A DNA stretch of 64,000 nucleotides from Chitinispirillales bacterium (GCA_031281485.1 JAITFI010000045.1:1-64000); one strand, 5' to 3'; shown: positions 17,879 to 26,891, counted from the first letter of the stretch. Notes: generated by a model not told the origin, from the sequence alone. Numbers and translations are program-made.

Positions 17879-19699
17879 ATGCAAAATTATTATAGGATAT
17901 TGTTAATAATTGTATCAACGATAGCGGCCGCCGGACTCGCCAACACCGCGGCGGCGCAGAGCGCGGCGACGACGACACCGCAGAAAGCCGCGTGCATCGA
18001 CATCTCCGGCTGGGCGTCCGGACGCCCACAGACCATCGTCCCGTCGTTCAAATCGCCGCACATAACCGACGAGTGCTTCTCCTCTCTGGTGTCGTCGCTT
18101 ATCGCAACCGACAAGAAGACGCTGACGGACTCGCTCGCGCCGATCTTCTCCGCGCGCGCGCACAAGAACCGCTTTACGCTCGATCTCCTCTTCTCGCTCT
18201 ACAAGATAAAACCGCTCTCCGGCGACGCGGCGCTTTGGGGGAGAGTCGTCGATATATGGGCGGCGGCGTCCCCGCAAACGCCCGACGCGATCCTTGCCGA
18301 GAACGGCGAGGGGGGCAGGATCCCAGTCGCGGACACGCTCTACCGCGCGCTCGACGCGGCGGGGCGCTTGGACGCGCAAGGATTGCTCCGTTACGGACGG
18401 GTCAAGTGCCTCGTGGGCGACTACCGCGCCGCCGCCGCGATATATTGCCGCGCCGCCGCCGACAAACGCTTGGAACACGTCGCCGTCTCGCAAATGGAAC
18501 AGCTCTTCGCCGACGCCGACTCCGCCGCGAGATCGGACGCGATGCGCGGCTTCCGCGTCTGCGCCCTCGCTCTGCCGTCGGCGGACACCACCCTGTACCG
18601 CAACCGCCTCGCCGACTTCTACGGCCGGCACGGGCACTTCGACGAGGAGATATCCATCCTCGCGACGCTCAACACCCGCTCCGCGCCCACCGGACGCAAG
18701 TTAGCCGAGATCGCCCGCAACCATTTCTCAGCGCGGCGATACCGCTTAGCCGCCGTCGCCGCGTCCGCCGCTTACGGCAGGATGGAAGACGGCGACCAAA
18801 CCCGTACTTCGGCGGCGTTCACCGCCTATCAGGCCTACACGCAGATCAAGGCGCGAGACTCCGCCTTAGTCTGGTTACGCCTCTCCGGCGCTACTGACAA
18901 AGACGCCAAGATATTGGCCGTAGCGCTAAATCAGGAGACCGGGCGCTTGGAGGAGGCGGCGCAACTGCTGGAGCAGCTGCCGCCGTCGCTGTCAAAGGAC
19001 ACGCTCACGGTCAGGGCCTTCATATTCTCCGGCGAGATAGGCAAGGCGCTGAACCACATCGCCACCGCCACAACGCCCTCGTGGGTCATGAGCCCAAGAG
19101 AGCGCATGCTGTGGCGCATCCGCTGCCTGATCTTTCAAGGGCAGCCCTACGACGCCGCCACGACGCTCGATTCGCTCAAGTTCATGCCATCGTGGAACGC
19201 GACGTCCGAGACGCTGCGGTACAAGTACTGGCTGCAAAAGTTAGACGAGGGCGGCGCGCCGCAGGGAACGGCGCAGGTCTGGGGAAGGCTTGAGTACTGC
19301 GTCTACACGGGCGATCTAAACGCGGCGGTCAAAGGGCTTAAAGGATACTTCGACGCCGCGGGTCTTCAAGCCGTAGGCGCGGGCGAGGCGCTGGCGGTGA
19401 GGCTTGCCGGAGCGCTGTCCGCGAATCTGAAGTATGCGGAAGCGCTCGAAGTCTTGGAGATGGTCGGCGGCGGCGCGGCGGGCGGGCGCGGCGGACGTAA
19501 CTCTAATCTTAACCTCAATCTTAACCTAAACTTCAATATCGACAGCAGCCGCAGTCCGGAGTACATGTTCGTTAAAGCGGAGGCGCTCAAAGGGTTGGGC
19601 CGCAATGACGACGCGCGGGATATCGCGCAAAAGATTCTGAAGGAATATCCGGGGGATGTTTTCGCTCAGAGGGCGAGGATGTTGCTTATTAATCTTTAA
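17879..19699 (+). CDS. Periplasmic TPR-repeat protein
   Basis: The 606-residue protein has a signal peptide (ILLIIVSTIAAAGLANTAAAQ) and helical, Ala-rich repeats over the rest, of TPR type (for example YMFVKAEALKGLGRNDDARD near the end). No catalytic motif is visible, so it is probably a scaffold or assembly factor in the periplasm. An Asn/Leu run, NSNLNLNLNLNFN at about 545, comes from a short DNA repeat and marks a likely length-variable linker. It follows the chemoreceptor after 14 nt on the same strand. Confidence 0.75.
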   Translation: MQNYYRILLIIVSTIAAAGLANTAAAQSAATTTPQKAACIDISGWASGRPQTIVPSFKSPHITDECFSSLVSSLIATDKKTLTDSLAPIFSARAHKNRFTLDLLFSLYKIKPLSGDAALWGRVVDIWAAASPQTPDAILAENGEGGRIPVADTLYRALDAAGRLDAQGLLRYGRVKCLVGDYRAAAAIYCRAAADKRLEHVAVSQMEQLFADADSAARSDAMRGFRVCALALPSADTTLYRNRLADFYGRHGHFDEEISILATLNTRSAPTGRKLAEIARNHFSARRYRLAAVAASAAYGRMEDGDQTRTSAAFTAYQAYTQIKARDSALVWLRLSGATDKDAKILAVALNQETGRLEEAAQLLEQLPPSLSKDTLTVRAFIFSGEIGKALNHIATATTPSWVMSPRERMLWRIRCLIFQGQPYDAATTLDSLKFMPSWNATSETLRYKYWLQKLDEGGAPQGTAQVWGRLEYCVYTGDLNAAVKGLKGYFDAAGLQAVGAGEALAVRLAGALSANLKYAEALEVLEMVGGGAAGGRGGRNSNLNLNLNLNFNIDSSRSPEYMFVKAEALKGLGRNDDARDIAQKILKEYPGDVFAQRARMLLINL

Positions 19700-19705
19700 A
19701 AGATT

Positions 19706-20473
19706 TTAAAACAGCCTGCACCCGTTCTCATAAGTCAACTCCGCTACTTTCTTTGGTGATTCTTCCAGTATCTCCGCTACTTTGTTCAGTATCAATGAAA
19801 GATTCGCCGGTTCGTTGAACGGACCTGTCGCTCCGTATGGCAGTATGTCTGGGCTGTCCGTTTCTATCAGCAATCTGTCTTTGGGCGTTTTTTTTAATGA
19901 CGCTATCGCCCGCTTGTTCGTGGGGATCAGTATTGATCCTGAAAAAGATATGCAGCAGCCTAATTCCGCCAACTCGTCAACCAGATCCGGCGGGCCGCTG
20001 TATGAGTGGACCGCCCCTCCGAATTTCAGCCCGCCGTTGTCCCTCAGTATCGCCATCATCGCGCCGAAGGCTTTGCGGCAGTGCATTGATACGGGGCGTC
20101 CGTACCGTTCCGCGATCTTCAGCTGGCGGGCGAAGATTTCCGCCTGCCTCTCGTCGTCGCGCGGGCTGACGGCGTGGTCAAGTCCGATTTCGCCCACAGC
20201 GGCGGAGGGGTCGGCGGCGAGGCGTTTGGAAAGCTCATCCTCCCAACTCCCGCCGAGATCGATATTTTCGAGGTAAAAGGGGTGCGCTCCGTAGGCGCAG
20301 ACCACCCCGTCGTCCGCGTAAGCCGCCCCGATCTGTTCCACGCCGTCCCAGTCGGCGACGCCGCTGCCGCAACAGAGCATCTTGGCGACGCCCGCGCTTT
20401 TGGCGGCGGCGACGATATCGCCGATCCGGGCGGATATCCTATCATCTTGCAGATGGCAGTGGGTGTCAAACAT
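19706..20473 (-). CDS. tatD: TatD-family metal-dependent DNase
   Basis: TatD-type hydrolases cut DNA using divalent metals and act in repair and DNA turnover. The metal ligands are visible: FDTHCHLQD at the start, GEIGLDHA, SMHCRKAF, AVHSYSG and IETDSPDILP. Starting at ATG 20473 gives 255 residues, a normal family length; the longer frame would overlap the upstream gene. The TAA of the receiver-like gene and this ATG are joined as TAATATG, so the two are coupled. It is convergent with the TPR protein gene, with only 6 nt between stop codons. Confidence 0.92.
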   Translation of the reverse strand: MFDTHCHLQDDRISARIGDIVAAAKSAGVAKMLCCGSGVADWDGVEQIGAAYADDGVVCAYGAHPFYLENIDLGGSWEDELSKRLAADPSAAVGEIGLDHAVSPRDDERQAEIFARQLKIAERYGRPVSMHCRKAFGAMMAILRDNGGLKFGGAVHSYSGPPDLVDELAELGCCISFSGSILIPTNKRAIASLKKTPKDRLLIETDSPDILPYGATGPFNEPANLSLILNKVAEILEESPKKVAELTYENGCRLF

Positions 20474-20474
20474 A

Positions 20475-20873
20475 TTACTGACCGCAGATTTGTTTAACGA
20501 GCTCCTCAAACCCTTCCAGCGAAAACGGCTTGACTAAAAACGGCGCCGATTTCACGCTCTCTCCGGCGGACTCCGCGTATGATTCCATATCCGCCGCCTC
20601 GGCCGCCGTTCCCACGATTACAAACCTGCCGACCGCGTCCGGATTCGCCGCCGCTAAACGCTCCATAAATCCGGCGGGCTCCTCCTTTATGTACTCGGCG
20701 GATAGAACGACCAAGTGCCAAGGCGTGTCCGGCGGGGCGGGCAGCTTGGACCAGAAAACCGGCAGGCTCAAGGCGCGCTCTACCTTGACATTCCGCAGGC
20801 TGATCTCAAGAACGTCGCACATCAATTGCTGGACGTCCATGTCGTCGTCGGCGACTAATACGTTTGTTTTCAT
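20475..20873 (-). CDS. Receiver-like protein lacking the phospho-acceptor Asp
   Basis: This 132-residue single-domain protein has the CheY/receiver pattern: VLVADDDMDVQQLM at the start, a conserved Thr in VIVGTAAEA (about 89) and Lys in FLVKPFSLEGF (about 115). The normal phosphorylated Asp at the end of strand 3 is replaced by Ser (LVVLSAEY, Ser58). It therefore probably works without phosphotransfer. No output domain is present. It is coupled to tatD. Confidence 0.8.
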   Translation of the reverse strand: MKTNVLVADDDMDVQQLMCDVLEISLRNVKVERALSLPVFWSKLPAPPDTPWHLVVLSAEYIKEEPAGFMERLAAANPDAVGRFVIVGTAAEAADMESYAESAGESVKSAPFLVKPFSLEGFEELVKQICGQ

Positions 20874-21075
20874 GGTACTACTAATATACATCACATACAT
20901 CACGGCATGCGGCAAATATTTCCGCCCCCCTGCAATTTTTTCCTAACGCCGTCCGCCTATCGGCAATTATTACCCAAGGCCGGACGGGTGCCGATATCGG
21001 CAATTATCGATAAATATTTAATAATATCCGCAAATATCAGCCGCCCGTCGATCCGGCGTCAGCCGAAAACGCCCT

Positions 21076-21092
21076 TTGGCACGAGATTTGCT
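21076..21092 (+). promoter_or_regulatory. Sigma-54 promoter of the flagellar operon
   Basis: TTGGCACGAGATTTGCT matches every position of the RpoN consensus YTGGCACGRNNNTTGCW. It lies 49 nt ahead of the flgB start, leaving a short leader. Sigma-54 control of mid-hierarchy basal-body genes is well known in polar flagellates. It implies an NtrC-type activator elsewhere in the genome. Confidence 0.9.
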
Positions 21093-21141
21093 CTTAAATA
21101 TTAATAAAATCGCAAATTACACTTTCGCTTGGAGGTTCGGT

Positions 21142-21579
21142 ATGAACAACAACATGTTCAGCAGCGCCGTCGTCAACAAGACCAACATCCCGGTTTTGGC
21201 GGGGGCAATGAACGCGGCAATGCTCAGGGCGCGGGTCACGGCAAACAACATAGCCAACGTAAACACCCCGGGTTACGCGCGGGTGGACGTCTCTTTCGAG
21301 GACGAGCTGCGGAACGCGCTGGACAGGACGAGGTTGCAGGGAGTACGCACCGACGCGGGGCACATGCCGATAGGGCGCCTGAATTTGGACGAGATCGGCC
21401 CGAAGGCCTACAAACCATACGACCCTACGCAGCCGAGCGGCGTGAACAATGTGGATATAGACACGGAGATGGCGAAACTGGCGGAAACGCAGATAATGTT
21501 CAAGTACATGAACGCGTACGCTCAGGGGGTTTTCAATAAACTGAACGCGGCTATACAGGCGAGGCCGATACAGCAATGA
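21142..21579 (+). CDS. flgB: Flagellar basal-body rod protein FlgB
   Basis: FlgB forms the proximal rod. The 145-residue protein has the rod-family N-terminal motif ARVTANNIANVNTPGYARVDV and a C-terminal helix (DTEMAKLAETQIMFKYMNAY). The start is ATG 21142 with GGAGG 6 nt upstream; the longer frame extends into the sigma-54 promoter and is excluded. It is the first gene of the flagellar operon. Confidence 0.96.
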   Translation: MNNNMFSSAVVNKTNIPVLAGAMNAAMLRARVTANNIANVNTPGYARVDVSFEDELRNALDRTRLQGVRTDAGHMPIGRLNLDEIGPKAYKPYDPTQPSGVNNVDIDTEMAKLAETQIMFKYMNAYAQGVFNKLNAAIQARPIQQ

Positions 21580-21616
21580 TTAGGATTTATAGGATTTAAA
21601 GGATTATAGGATTAAA
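21580..21616. repeat. Dispersed repeat family B, copy 3, inside the operon
   Basis: TAGGATTTATAGGATTT-type units fill the gap between flgB and flgC, starting directly after the flgB stop codon. The usual CTGAACTAGG end is missing. Confidence 0.65.
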
Positions 21617-21631
21617 AGAAAGGAGCGGAAA

Positions 21632-22141
21632 ATGTCATCGGTAGGCGGAATCTTCGGCGGTTTGGAAATCAGCGCTTCAGGTATGCGGGCGCAGCGTATA
21701 CGGCAGAACACCATATCGTCCAATTTGGCTAACGCGGAGACGACGCGGACGGCTGAGGGCGGTCCGTACCGCCGCCAGTTCGTGGTCTTCGAGGCGCAGT
21801 CCAACAGGCGCGACACGCGGATACTGAACGAGAACGTCTCGCTCTACGGCGCGACGACGCAGGCGAACCACCTCCCCATCCCGCCGTCGGACTTCCCGAG
21901 GGACGAGCGCTTCTTCGGCCGCGGAGTAGACGTGCCGGAAATCCGTTCCGACTCGCGCCCGCCCCGTTTAGAGTACGACCCGGGCCATCCGGACGCCAAT
22001 GAGGAAGGCTATGTAGCGATGCCGAACGTTAATGTCATAGAAGAGATGACGGACATGATAGCCGCCACAAGGGCCTACGAGGCGAACGTCACGGCGTTCG
22101 ACGCAATTAAAGGGATGTTAATGGAGACTGTTAAAGGGTAG
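21632..22141 (+). CDS. flgC: Flagellar basal-body rod protein FlgC
   Basis: FlgC forms part of the rod with FlgB. The 169-residue protein shows the rod N-terminus LEISASGMRAQRIRQNTISS followed by NLANAETT, the linking motif GYVAMPNVNVIEEMTDMIAA and C-terminal YEANVTAFDAIKGMLMET. GAAAGGAG precedes the start. It is the second gene of the flagellar operon. Confidence 0.97.
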   Translation: MSSVGGIFGGLEISASGMRAQRIRQNTISSNLANAETTRTAEGGPYRRQFVVFEAQSNRRDTRILNENVSLYGATTQANHLPIPPSDFPRDERFFGRGVDVPEIRSDSRPPRLEYDPGHPDANEEGYVAMPNVNVIEEMTDMIAATRAYEANVTAFDAIKGMLMETVKG

Positions 22142-22150
22142 CGGTAAAAA

Positions 22151-22203
22151 ATGTCTGAACTAGGATTAATAGGATTAAAAAAGAGATTATAAGATTAAAA
22201 AAA
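22151..22203. repeat. Dispersed repeat family B, copy 4, inside the operon
   Basis: TGTCTGAACTAGGATTAATA followed by more GGATT-like units fills the gap after flgC. It is in the opposite orientation to the copy at position 1. Confidence 0.65.
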
Positions 22204-22221
22204 TAAGGAGGGGATAGCGCC

Positions 22222-22500
22222 ATGTCGATCAATGAACTAAACAGCTCAGTGGGCTCTTGGAGCCAGTTTATAAAGCTGAAAGAGGCGGCGAGCAAGCGTA
22301 ACTTCGGTCAAAGCGCCAAAGCCGCGTCCGAGACCGCCGCCAAAGCCGGAGGAACGAAATTCAGCGAAATTCTTTCATCTAAGGGCGGCGCTGATGTATA
22401 TTTAAATCCGACCGCCGTGAAAACGTTCAGCGATACGCTGGCGTCGGTGCGGGCCAAGGACCTGCCGGCTAAGGGGAAGATGTTTGATTCTTACGCTTGA
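22222..22500 (+). CDS. Small protein of unknown function between flgC and fliE
   Basis: I do not recognise this 92-residue product. AAGGAGGGG lies upstream and the gene has the composition of its neighbours, so it is probably real. It has no signal peptide or membrane helix, is rich in Ala, Ser and Lys, and has a C-terminal segment (VYLNPTAVKTFSDTLASVRA). FlgC and FliE genes are usually adjacent, so a protein made between them may be a lineage-specific rod or export component. Confidence 0.7.
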   Translation: MSINELNSSVGSWSQFIKLKEAASKRNFGQSAKAASETAAKAGGTKFSEILSSKGGADVYLNPTAVKTFSDTLASVRAKDLPAKGKMFDSYA

Positions 22501-22582
22501 CGGTAAAAAAGCATTAAGGGCGATAAGGCTATAACGGGGAGACCCGTAAACACAATAAAGAAATGAGAAGAGGAGGTATACC

Positions 22583-22891
22583 ATGGATGGTATCAATTCA
22601 ATCGGCCCGCTGCAAGGCGGAGCAATGCCGAGGAAGGCGGGGCCCGCGTTTCAGCAGCAGGGCAACGGCGGGGTGTCGTTCAAGGAGATGATGAACGGCT
22701 TTCTGAACGACGTGAACGGCTTGCAGCAGCGGGCCGACGAGTCGATAAAGAAATTGGCGTCAGGCGAGATCACCGACGTGCATCAGGTTATGACGGCGTC
22801 GGAGGAGGCCAAAGTGGCGTTTAACATGATGATGGAGATTCGGAACAAGGTGATGGACGCGTATCAAGAGGTTTTGAGAATCAGGTTGTAA
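22583..22891 (+). CDS. fliE: Flagellar hook-basal body protein FliE
   Basis: FliE joins the MS ring to the rod. The 102-residue protein has the family C-terminal half: GEITDVHQVMTASEEAKVAF, then MMMEIRNKVMDAYQEVLRI with the terminal RIRL. AGGAGG precedes the start. It sits in the usual order with flgB and flgC upstream and fliF downstream. Confidence 0.95.
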   Translation: MDGINSIGPLQGGAMPRKAGPAFQQQGNGGVSFKEMMNGFLNDVNGLQQRADESIKKLASGEITDVHQVMTASEEAKVAFNMMMEIRNKVMDAYQEVLRIRL

Positions 22892-22898
22892 TACCTAA

Positions 22899-22936
22899 GC
22901 GGCGGGGGCGCGATAAACGGCGCCCCCGTCCGCCGC
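22899..22936 (+). other. Strong G/C hairpin after fliE
   Basis: GGGGGCGC (22904-22911) and GCGCCCCC (22920-22927) pair perfectly, extended by an outer GCGGC/GCCGC. It lacks a U run, so it more likely shields the 3' end of the flgB-fliE message or marks a pause than acts as an intrinsic terminator. Confidence 0.5.
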
Positions 22937-23005
22937 ATCCGCGCCGCCGCCGAATATCCCCAGCAATCCGCCGCCAAGGCGAAATCAAAAAAAAACCGCT
23001 ATTTG

Positions 23006-23035
23006 TTGTCAATATTGCGTATTTAATTGTATACT
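23006..23035 (+). promoter_or_regulatory. Candidate promoter upstream of fliF
   Basis: TTGTCA (23006-23011) and TATACT (23030-23035) are 18 nt apart in the 197-nt fliE-fliF gap. Together with the hairpin upstream, this may split the flagellar genes into two transcripts. Confidence 0.35.
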
Positions 23036-23088
23036 TATTATATTATATAATAGGCGCTCGGCGTCTATAACAAGGTTTAAGGCGAAAA

Positions 23089-24687
23089 ATGAACGAACCT
23101 AACGAGATCAAAAACGAGGGCGGGACTGCTGAGTTTTTCCGGCAGGTTATCGTGCAACTTTCTGCTCTGTGGCAGAAGCTGTCGTTTCAGCAGAAGCTCA
23201 TCACGGGGTCGCTCGTGGGCATTACGCTTGTGGGGCTTGTAGGGCTGCTGTTCTTCGCCCACTCGGGCGGCGGCAGCGACAAGAGCGGCGGGCGGTCCGG
23301 CGGAATGCGGGTGCTGTACTCCGAACTCAGCGTCGACGAGGCGGCGCGGATCACCGATCAGTTGGGCAAGGGCGGCTACAAATACAAATTGGAAAACGAC
23401 GGGCGCAACATACTCGTGAACCAAAAGCAGCTCTACGAGATCCGTATGGCGCTGGCCCGCGAAGGCAGCCTGCCTAAACAGGGCGGCTTGGGGAACGAGC
23501 TCATCCTGAAGACGAGTTTGGGCACGACCGAATCGCAGCAGGAGCAGCAGAAACGGATAGCGCTTGAGGGAGAGTTGCAAAGAACCATAGAGGACATGGA
23601 CGAGGTCAAGTCGGCGCGCGTCCACCTTGTCACCCCTAAACCCTCCGTTTTCATTGAGGAGAAGCGTGAAGCCTCGGCCAGCGTGGTGTTGCGCTTCATG
23701 CCGGGGCGCGAGATGTCCAAGGAACAGATACGCGGAATCACCTACCTCGTGTCGTCGAGCGTGGAGGGGCTCAAACCCCAGCACGTCTCCGTAATCGACG
23801 CCGTCACCGGCGAGCCCAAGACCAACCCGTTCCAAGACGAAGGGTCGGCGACATCAATACAGAACAGAGAGATACAGCAGAGCGTGGAGCGAACCTATGT
23901 GAGAAAAGTCAAATCAATGCTCGCCGAGTTGCTGGGATACTCCAAGTCCACGGTGACGATAGACGTCAGTTTAGACTTTGACCAGGTAGAGAAGACGATA
24001 GAGACCTTTGACGCGGAGAATCCGGTAACCCGCTCCATAGAGAGCATAGAGGAGAATACAAAGAACGCGCCCGACGGCGACCACCAGAAGGAGCGGACGC
24101 TGACCAACTACGAGATAAGCAAGGTCGTCCAGCGCGTTGTGCAGGAGAGGGGCAGCATACGCAAAATGACCGTAAGCGTGGCTATAGACGGAAAGTACGA
24201 GACCGGCGCGGACGGCAAGCGGACATACGTGGAGCGCACACCCGCCGACATGCAGAAGATAGAGTCTTTGGTGCAGACCGCCGTAGGCTACGACCTCGCG
24301 CGCGGCGACCAAATCACCGTGACCTCTATGCAATTCGACAACGAACTTTTGGAAGAAGAACGCATACGCTTATCGAGGGAAGAAAAGGAGGCGAGATTGG
24401 CTCTCTACATAAAATTAGGTTTGGCGGTGATAGCCGGAGTTGCTTTCCTGCTGCTGATCCGCTCCATAGCCAGAGCCGTAACGGAAGCCATGAACCCGCC
24501 GGTACCGGTGCTGGAGCAATTGGGCTTAGAAAATTTGATAGAGGAAGAGGAACCGTCGGAGGCCGACAAAAAGGCGTCGGAGATATTGGCAAAGGTAGAA
24601 CTGCTGACAAGCCAAGCGCCGGTGAACATCGCGGCTATTATCAAGCAGTGGTTAGTTGAGGATGTGCAGGATAAGAATAAAAAGTAA
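23089..24687 (+). CDS. fliF: Flagellar MS-ring protein FliF
   Basis: FliF builds the inner-membrane MS ring. The 532-residue protein has a first membrane helix at about 39-60, the ring-building region with VLYSELSVDEAARI and KSARVHLVTPKPSVF, and a second helix at about 444-462 (LGLAVIAGVAFLLLI). The acidic C-terminal tail (AAIIKQWLVED) is the FliG-binding segment. It lies between fliE and fliG. Confidence 0.97.
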   Translation: MNEPNEIKNEGGTAEFFRQVIVQLSALWQKLSFQQKLITGSLVGITLVGLVGLLFFAHSGGGSDKSGGRSGGMRVLYSELSVDEAARITDQLGKGGYKYKLENDGRNILVNQKQLYEIRMALAREGSLPKQGGLGNELILKTSLGTTESQQEQQKRIALEGELQRTIEDMDEVKSARVHLVTPKPSVFIEEKREASASVVLRFMPGREMSKEQIRGITYLVSSSVEGLKPQHVSVIDAVTGEPKTNPFQDEGSATSIQNREIQQSVERTYVRKVKSMLAELLGYSKSTVTIDVSLDFDQVEKTIETFDAENPVTRSIESIEENTKNAPDGDHQKERTLTNYEISKVVQRVVQERGSIRKMTVSVAIDGKYETGADGKRTYVERTPADMQKIESLVQTAVGYDLARGDQITVTSMQFDNELLEEERIRLSREEKEARLALYIKLGLAVIAGVAFLLLIRSIARAVTEAMNPPVPVLEQLGLENLIEEEEPSEADKKASEILAKVELLTSQAPVNIAAIIKQWLVEDVQDKNKK

Positions 24688-24751
24688 GACTAGGATTGGC
24701 TTCGCCGAGATAAACAAGTTAGTAGGATTAAAAAAAAGATTATAGGATTAA
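24688..24751. repeat. Dispersed repeat family B, copy 5, inside the operon
   Basis: GACTAGGATTGGCTTCGCCG is followed by the AGATAAACAAGTTAGTAGG block and GGATTAAAA units. This is the long version with the insert, inverted relative to copy 1, in the fliF-fliG gap. Confidence 0.75.
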
Positions 24752-24801
24752 AAACACCGTCTGTACTGAGGATTTATTAACAAAAAGAAAGATCATACAG
24801 T

Positions 24802-25911
24802 ATGGCAAAGAAATCGAAAAAGGGTAAAGGCGAAGCCGGGAGCGATGCCGCTATTACCTCCGCGCAATTGGCCGCGTTGCAGAATAAGACCAAAAAGACC
24901 GTTAACATAAGCGGCATTCCGGGACCCGTCAAGGCGGCTATCGTTATGGTGGCGCTCGGCACGGACGCCTCCAGCAAGGTATTCAAGTTACTTGACGATG
25001 TGGACATAGAGCGCCTCTCCACGGAAATCGCGCGATTGGAGAACATTTCTCAGGATGTCCGCGAGGCCGTACTTGAGGAGTTTCATACCCTGGCCCTCGC
25101 GCACCAGTACATATCTCAGGGCGGTTTGGACTACGCGCGGCAGGTCTTGATAGCGGCTCTCGGACCGGAGAAGGCCAACGAGATTCTTGAAAAGGTGCAG
25201 GCCAAGATCAGGACGACCGGTTTCAACCTATTGGAGAATATAGACCCAAAGCAGCTTGTGAACTACATACAGAAGGAGCACCCGCAGACGATCGCGATCC
25301 TTCTCGCGCACATGGACGCGGCGCACGCGGCCGGCATAGTCTCGGCGCTGCCGCAGATGGTGCAGATCGACGTGGCGACGCGTATTGCCACTATGGAGAG
25401 CATATCGCCGGACACGCTGTCCCAGATCGAAGAGGTTCTGGTGACGCAGATAAAGTCCCTCTTCGGCGGCGACGTCTCGGAGATCGGCGGCGTAAAGGCC
25501 GTGGCGGAGATCCTGAACAACGTAGACCGCGGCACGGAGAAGAACATCATCGGCAACTTGGAAAGGGAAAACCCGGAGCTTGCCACGGAGATAAAGAAAC
25601 TCATGTTCGTCTTCGAGGACGCAATGCTTCTCGACGACCGCTCGATGCAGCGCCTGCTCAAGGAAATCGACACGAAGGAACTCGGCATGGCCCTCAAGAG
25701 CGCGACGGAGGAGCTGCAGGAGAAGTTCTTCCGCAACATGTCGTCACGCGCCTCCGAGATGATAAAAGAGGACATGCAATTCATGGGCCCGATACGCCTG
25801 AAGGACGTGGAAGAGGTCCAACAGCGCGTCGTGGACGTCATCCGCCGTTTGGAAGAGGACGGAGAGATCATAATCAGCGGCCGCGGCGGCGACGACAATG
25901 TCGTTGTGTAG
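24802..25911 (+). CDS. fliG: Flagellar motor switch protein FliG
   Basis: FliG is the rotor subunit that meets the stator and switches direction with FliM and FliN. The 369-residue protein has the N-terminal FliF-binding domain, the middle domain with EHPQTIAILLAHM, and the C-terminal torque domain with MFVFEDAMLLDDRSMQRLL. The first 40 residues (Lys-rich) extend beyond the usual start and are odd, but GAAAGA precedes the chosen ATG. Confidence 0.97.
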   Translation: MAKKSKKGKGEAGSDAAITSAQLAALQNKTKKTVNISGIPGPVKAAIVMVALGTDASSKVFKLLDDVDIERLSTEIARLENISQDVREAVLEEFHTLALAHQYISQGGLDYARQVLIAALGPEKANEILEKVQAKIRTTGFNLLENIDPKQLVNYIQKEHPQTIAILLAHMDAAHAAGIVSALPQMVQIDVATRIATMESISPDTLSQIEEVLVTQIKSLFGGDVSEIGGVKAVAEILNNVDRGTEKNIIGNLERENPELATEIKKLMFVFEDAMLLDDRSMQRLLKEIDTKELGMALKSATEELQEKFFRNMSSRASEMIKEDMQFMGPIRLKDVEEVQQRVVDVIRRLEEDGEIIISGRGGDDNVVV

Positions 25912-25931
25912 ACTAGGAAAGAATACACAAA

Positions 25932-26792
25932 ATGCCTAACACCCCGCCCAAACCGCAGGAAACGATAGTCAACGAGAACGTCTCCGTCCTCCTCGACCAA
26001 CTCCTAAAAGCCGAAGACCCGGCGGTTATCGGCATCCAACGCATCCTACGCCACAAAATCGACGACGCAAACGCCTTTCCGCTGAAAACAGAAATTATGG
26101 AACCCTTCGATACCTCCGGCAAACCGGGGACCGGCGGGAAACGCGGCAAGGAGTCGCATATTTTTACCGAGCAAGAGCGCTCCTACCTAGAGTTGGAAAA
26201 GCGTGTGCGAGAGGTAGAGCGCACGCTGACGCAGGAGCGTCTGGCAAACAAGCGCGCCGTGACCGACACTCTCGAAAAAGGCAAGGCGGAGGGATTCGCC
26301 GCCGGTGAGAAATCCGGGTACGACAAGGCAAAGGCCATCTTTGACGCGGAGATAGCGAAACACAAAGAGCAAATATCAAAGTACCTCAAACAATTGGAAG
26401 ACACCAAGAAAACGATGATCAACGGCTTGGAGCACGTACTGCTGCGCTTCTGCGTTGAACTAACGAAAAAAATCATCTCGTGCGAATTGGAAACGAACAA
26501 GGAGATGATCAACGCTACGATAAAGCGGGCGCTGGCGTTGATAGCCGACCGCGAGAACCTCCTGATCCGCGTGGCTCCGGGCGACATGGAGACGGCCAGC
26601 GGGAATAAAGATTTTTTAAGCACGGTAACGGAACGCTTGGAGAACGTACGCATAGAGGAAGACGCCAGAATAAGCAAGGGCGGGTGCATCATAGAGTCAA
26701 ACTCGGGACTTGTGGACGCGAGGCTCGGGGTGCAGCTGGAGGAGGTGGAGGAACTGGTGGAGAAGGCTTGGGAATCGTCGGATATGTCATGA
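25932..26792 (+). CDS. fliH: Flagellar export ATPase regulator FliH
   Basis: FliH is the stator-like partner of the FliI ATPase. The 286-residue protein has a coiled coil at about 85-160 (LELEKRVREVERTLTQERL) and a C-terminal domain with VLLRFCVELTKKIISCELET and DARISKGGCIIESNSGLVDA, the FliH/HrpE/YscL signature. It follows fliG after 20 nt. Confidence 0.93.
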   Translation: MPNTPPKPQETIVNENVSVLLDQLLKAEDPAVIGIQRILRHKIDDANAFPLKTEIMEPFDTSGKPGTGGKRGKESHIFTEQERSYLELEKRVREVERTLTQERLANKRAVTDTLEKGKAEGFAAGEKSGYDKAKAIFDAEIAKHKEQISKYLKQLEDTKKTMINGLEHVLLRFCVELTKKIISCELETNKEMINATIKRALALIADRENLLIRVAPGDMETASGNKDFLSTVTERLENVRIEEDARISKGGCIIESNSGLVDARLGVQLEEVEELVEKAWESSDMS

Positions 26793-26891
26793 TAAATGCA
26801 TTAGCAGTTAATAGATGAGCGGTAGAGACGCAATGCGTATCAATAATTAATCGGCATTATAACCGATGTTAACCAAAAGGACCGGCACAAA

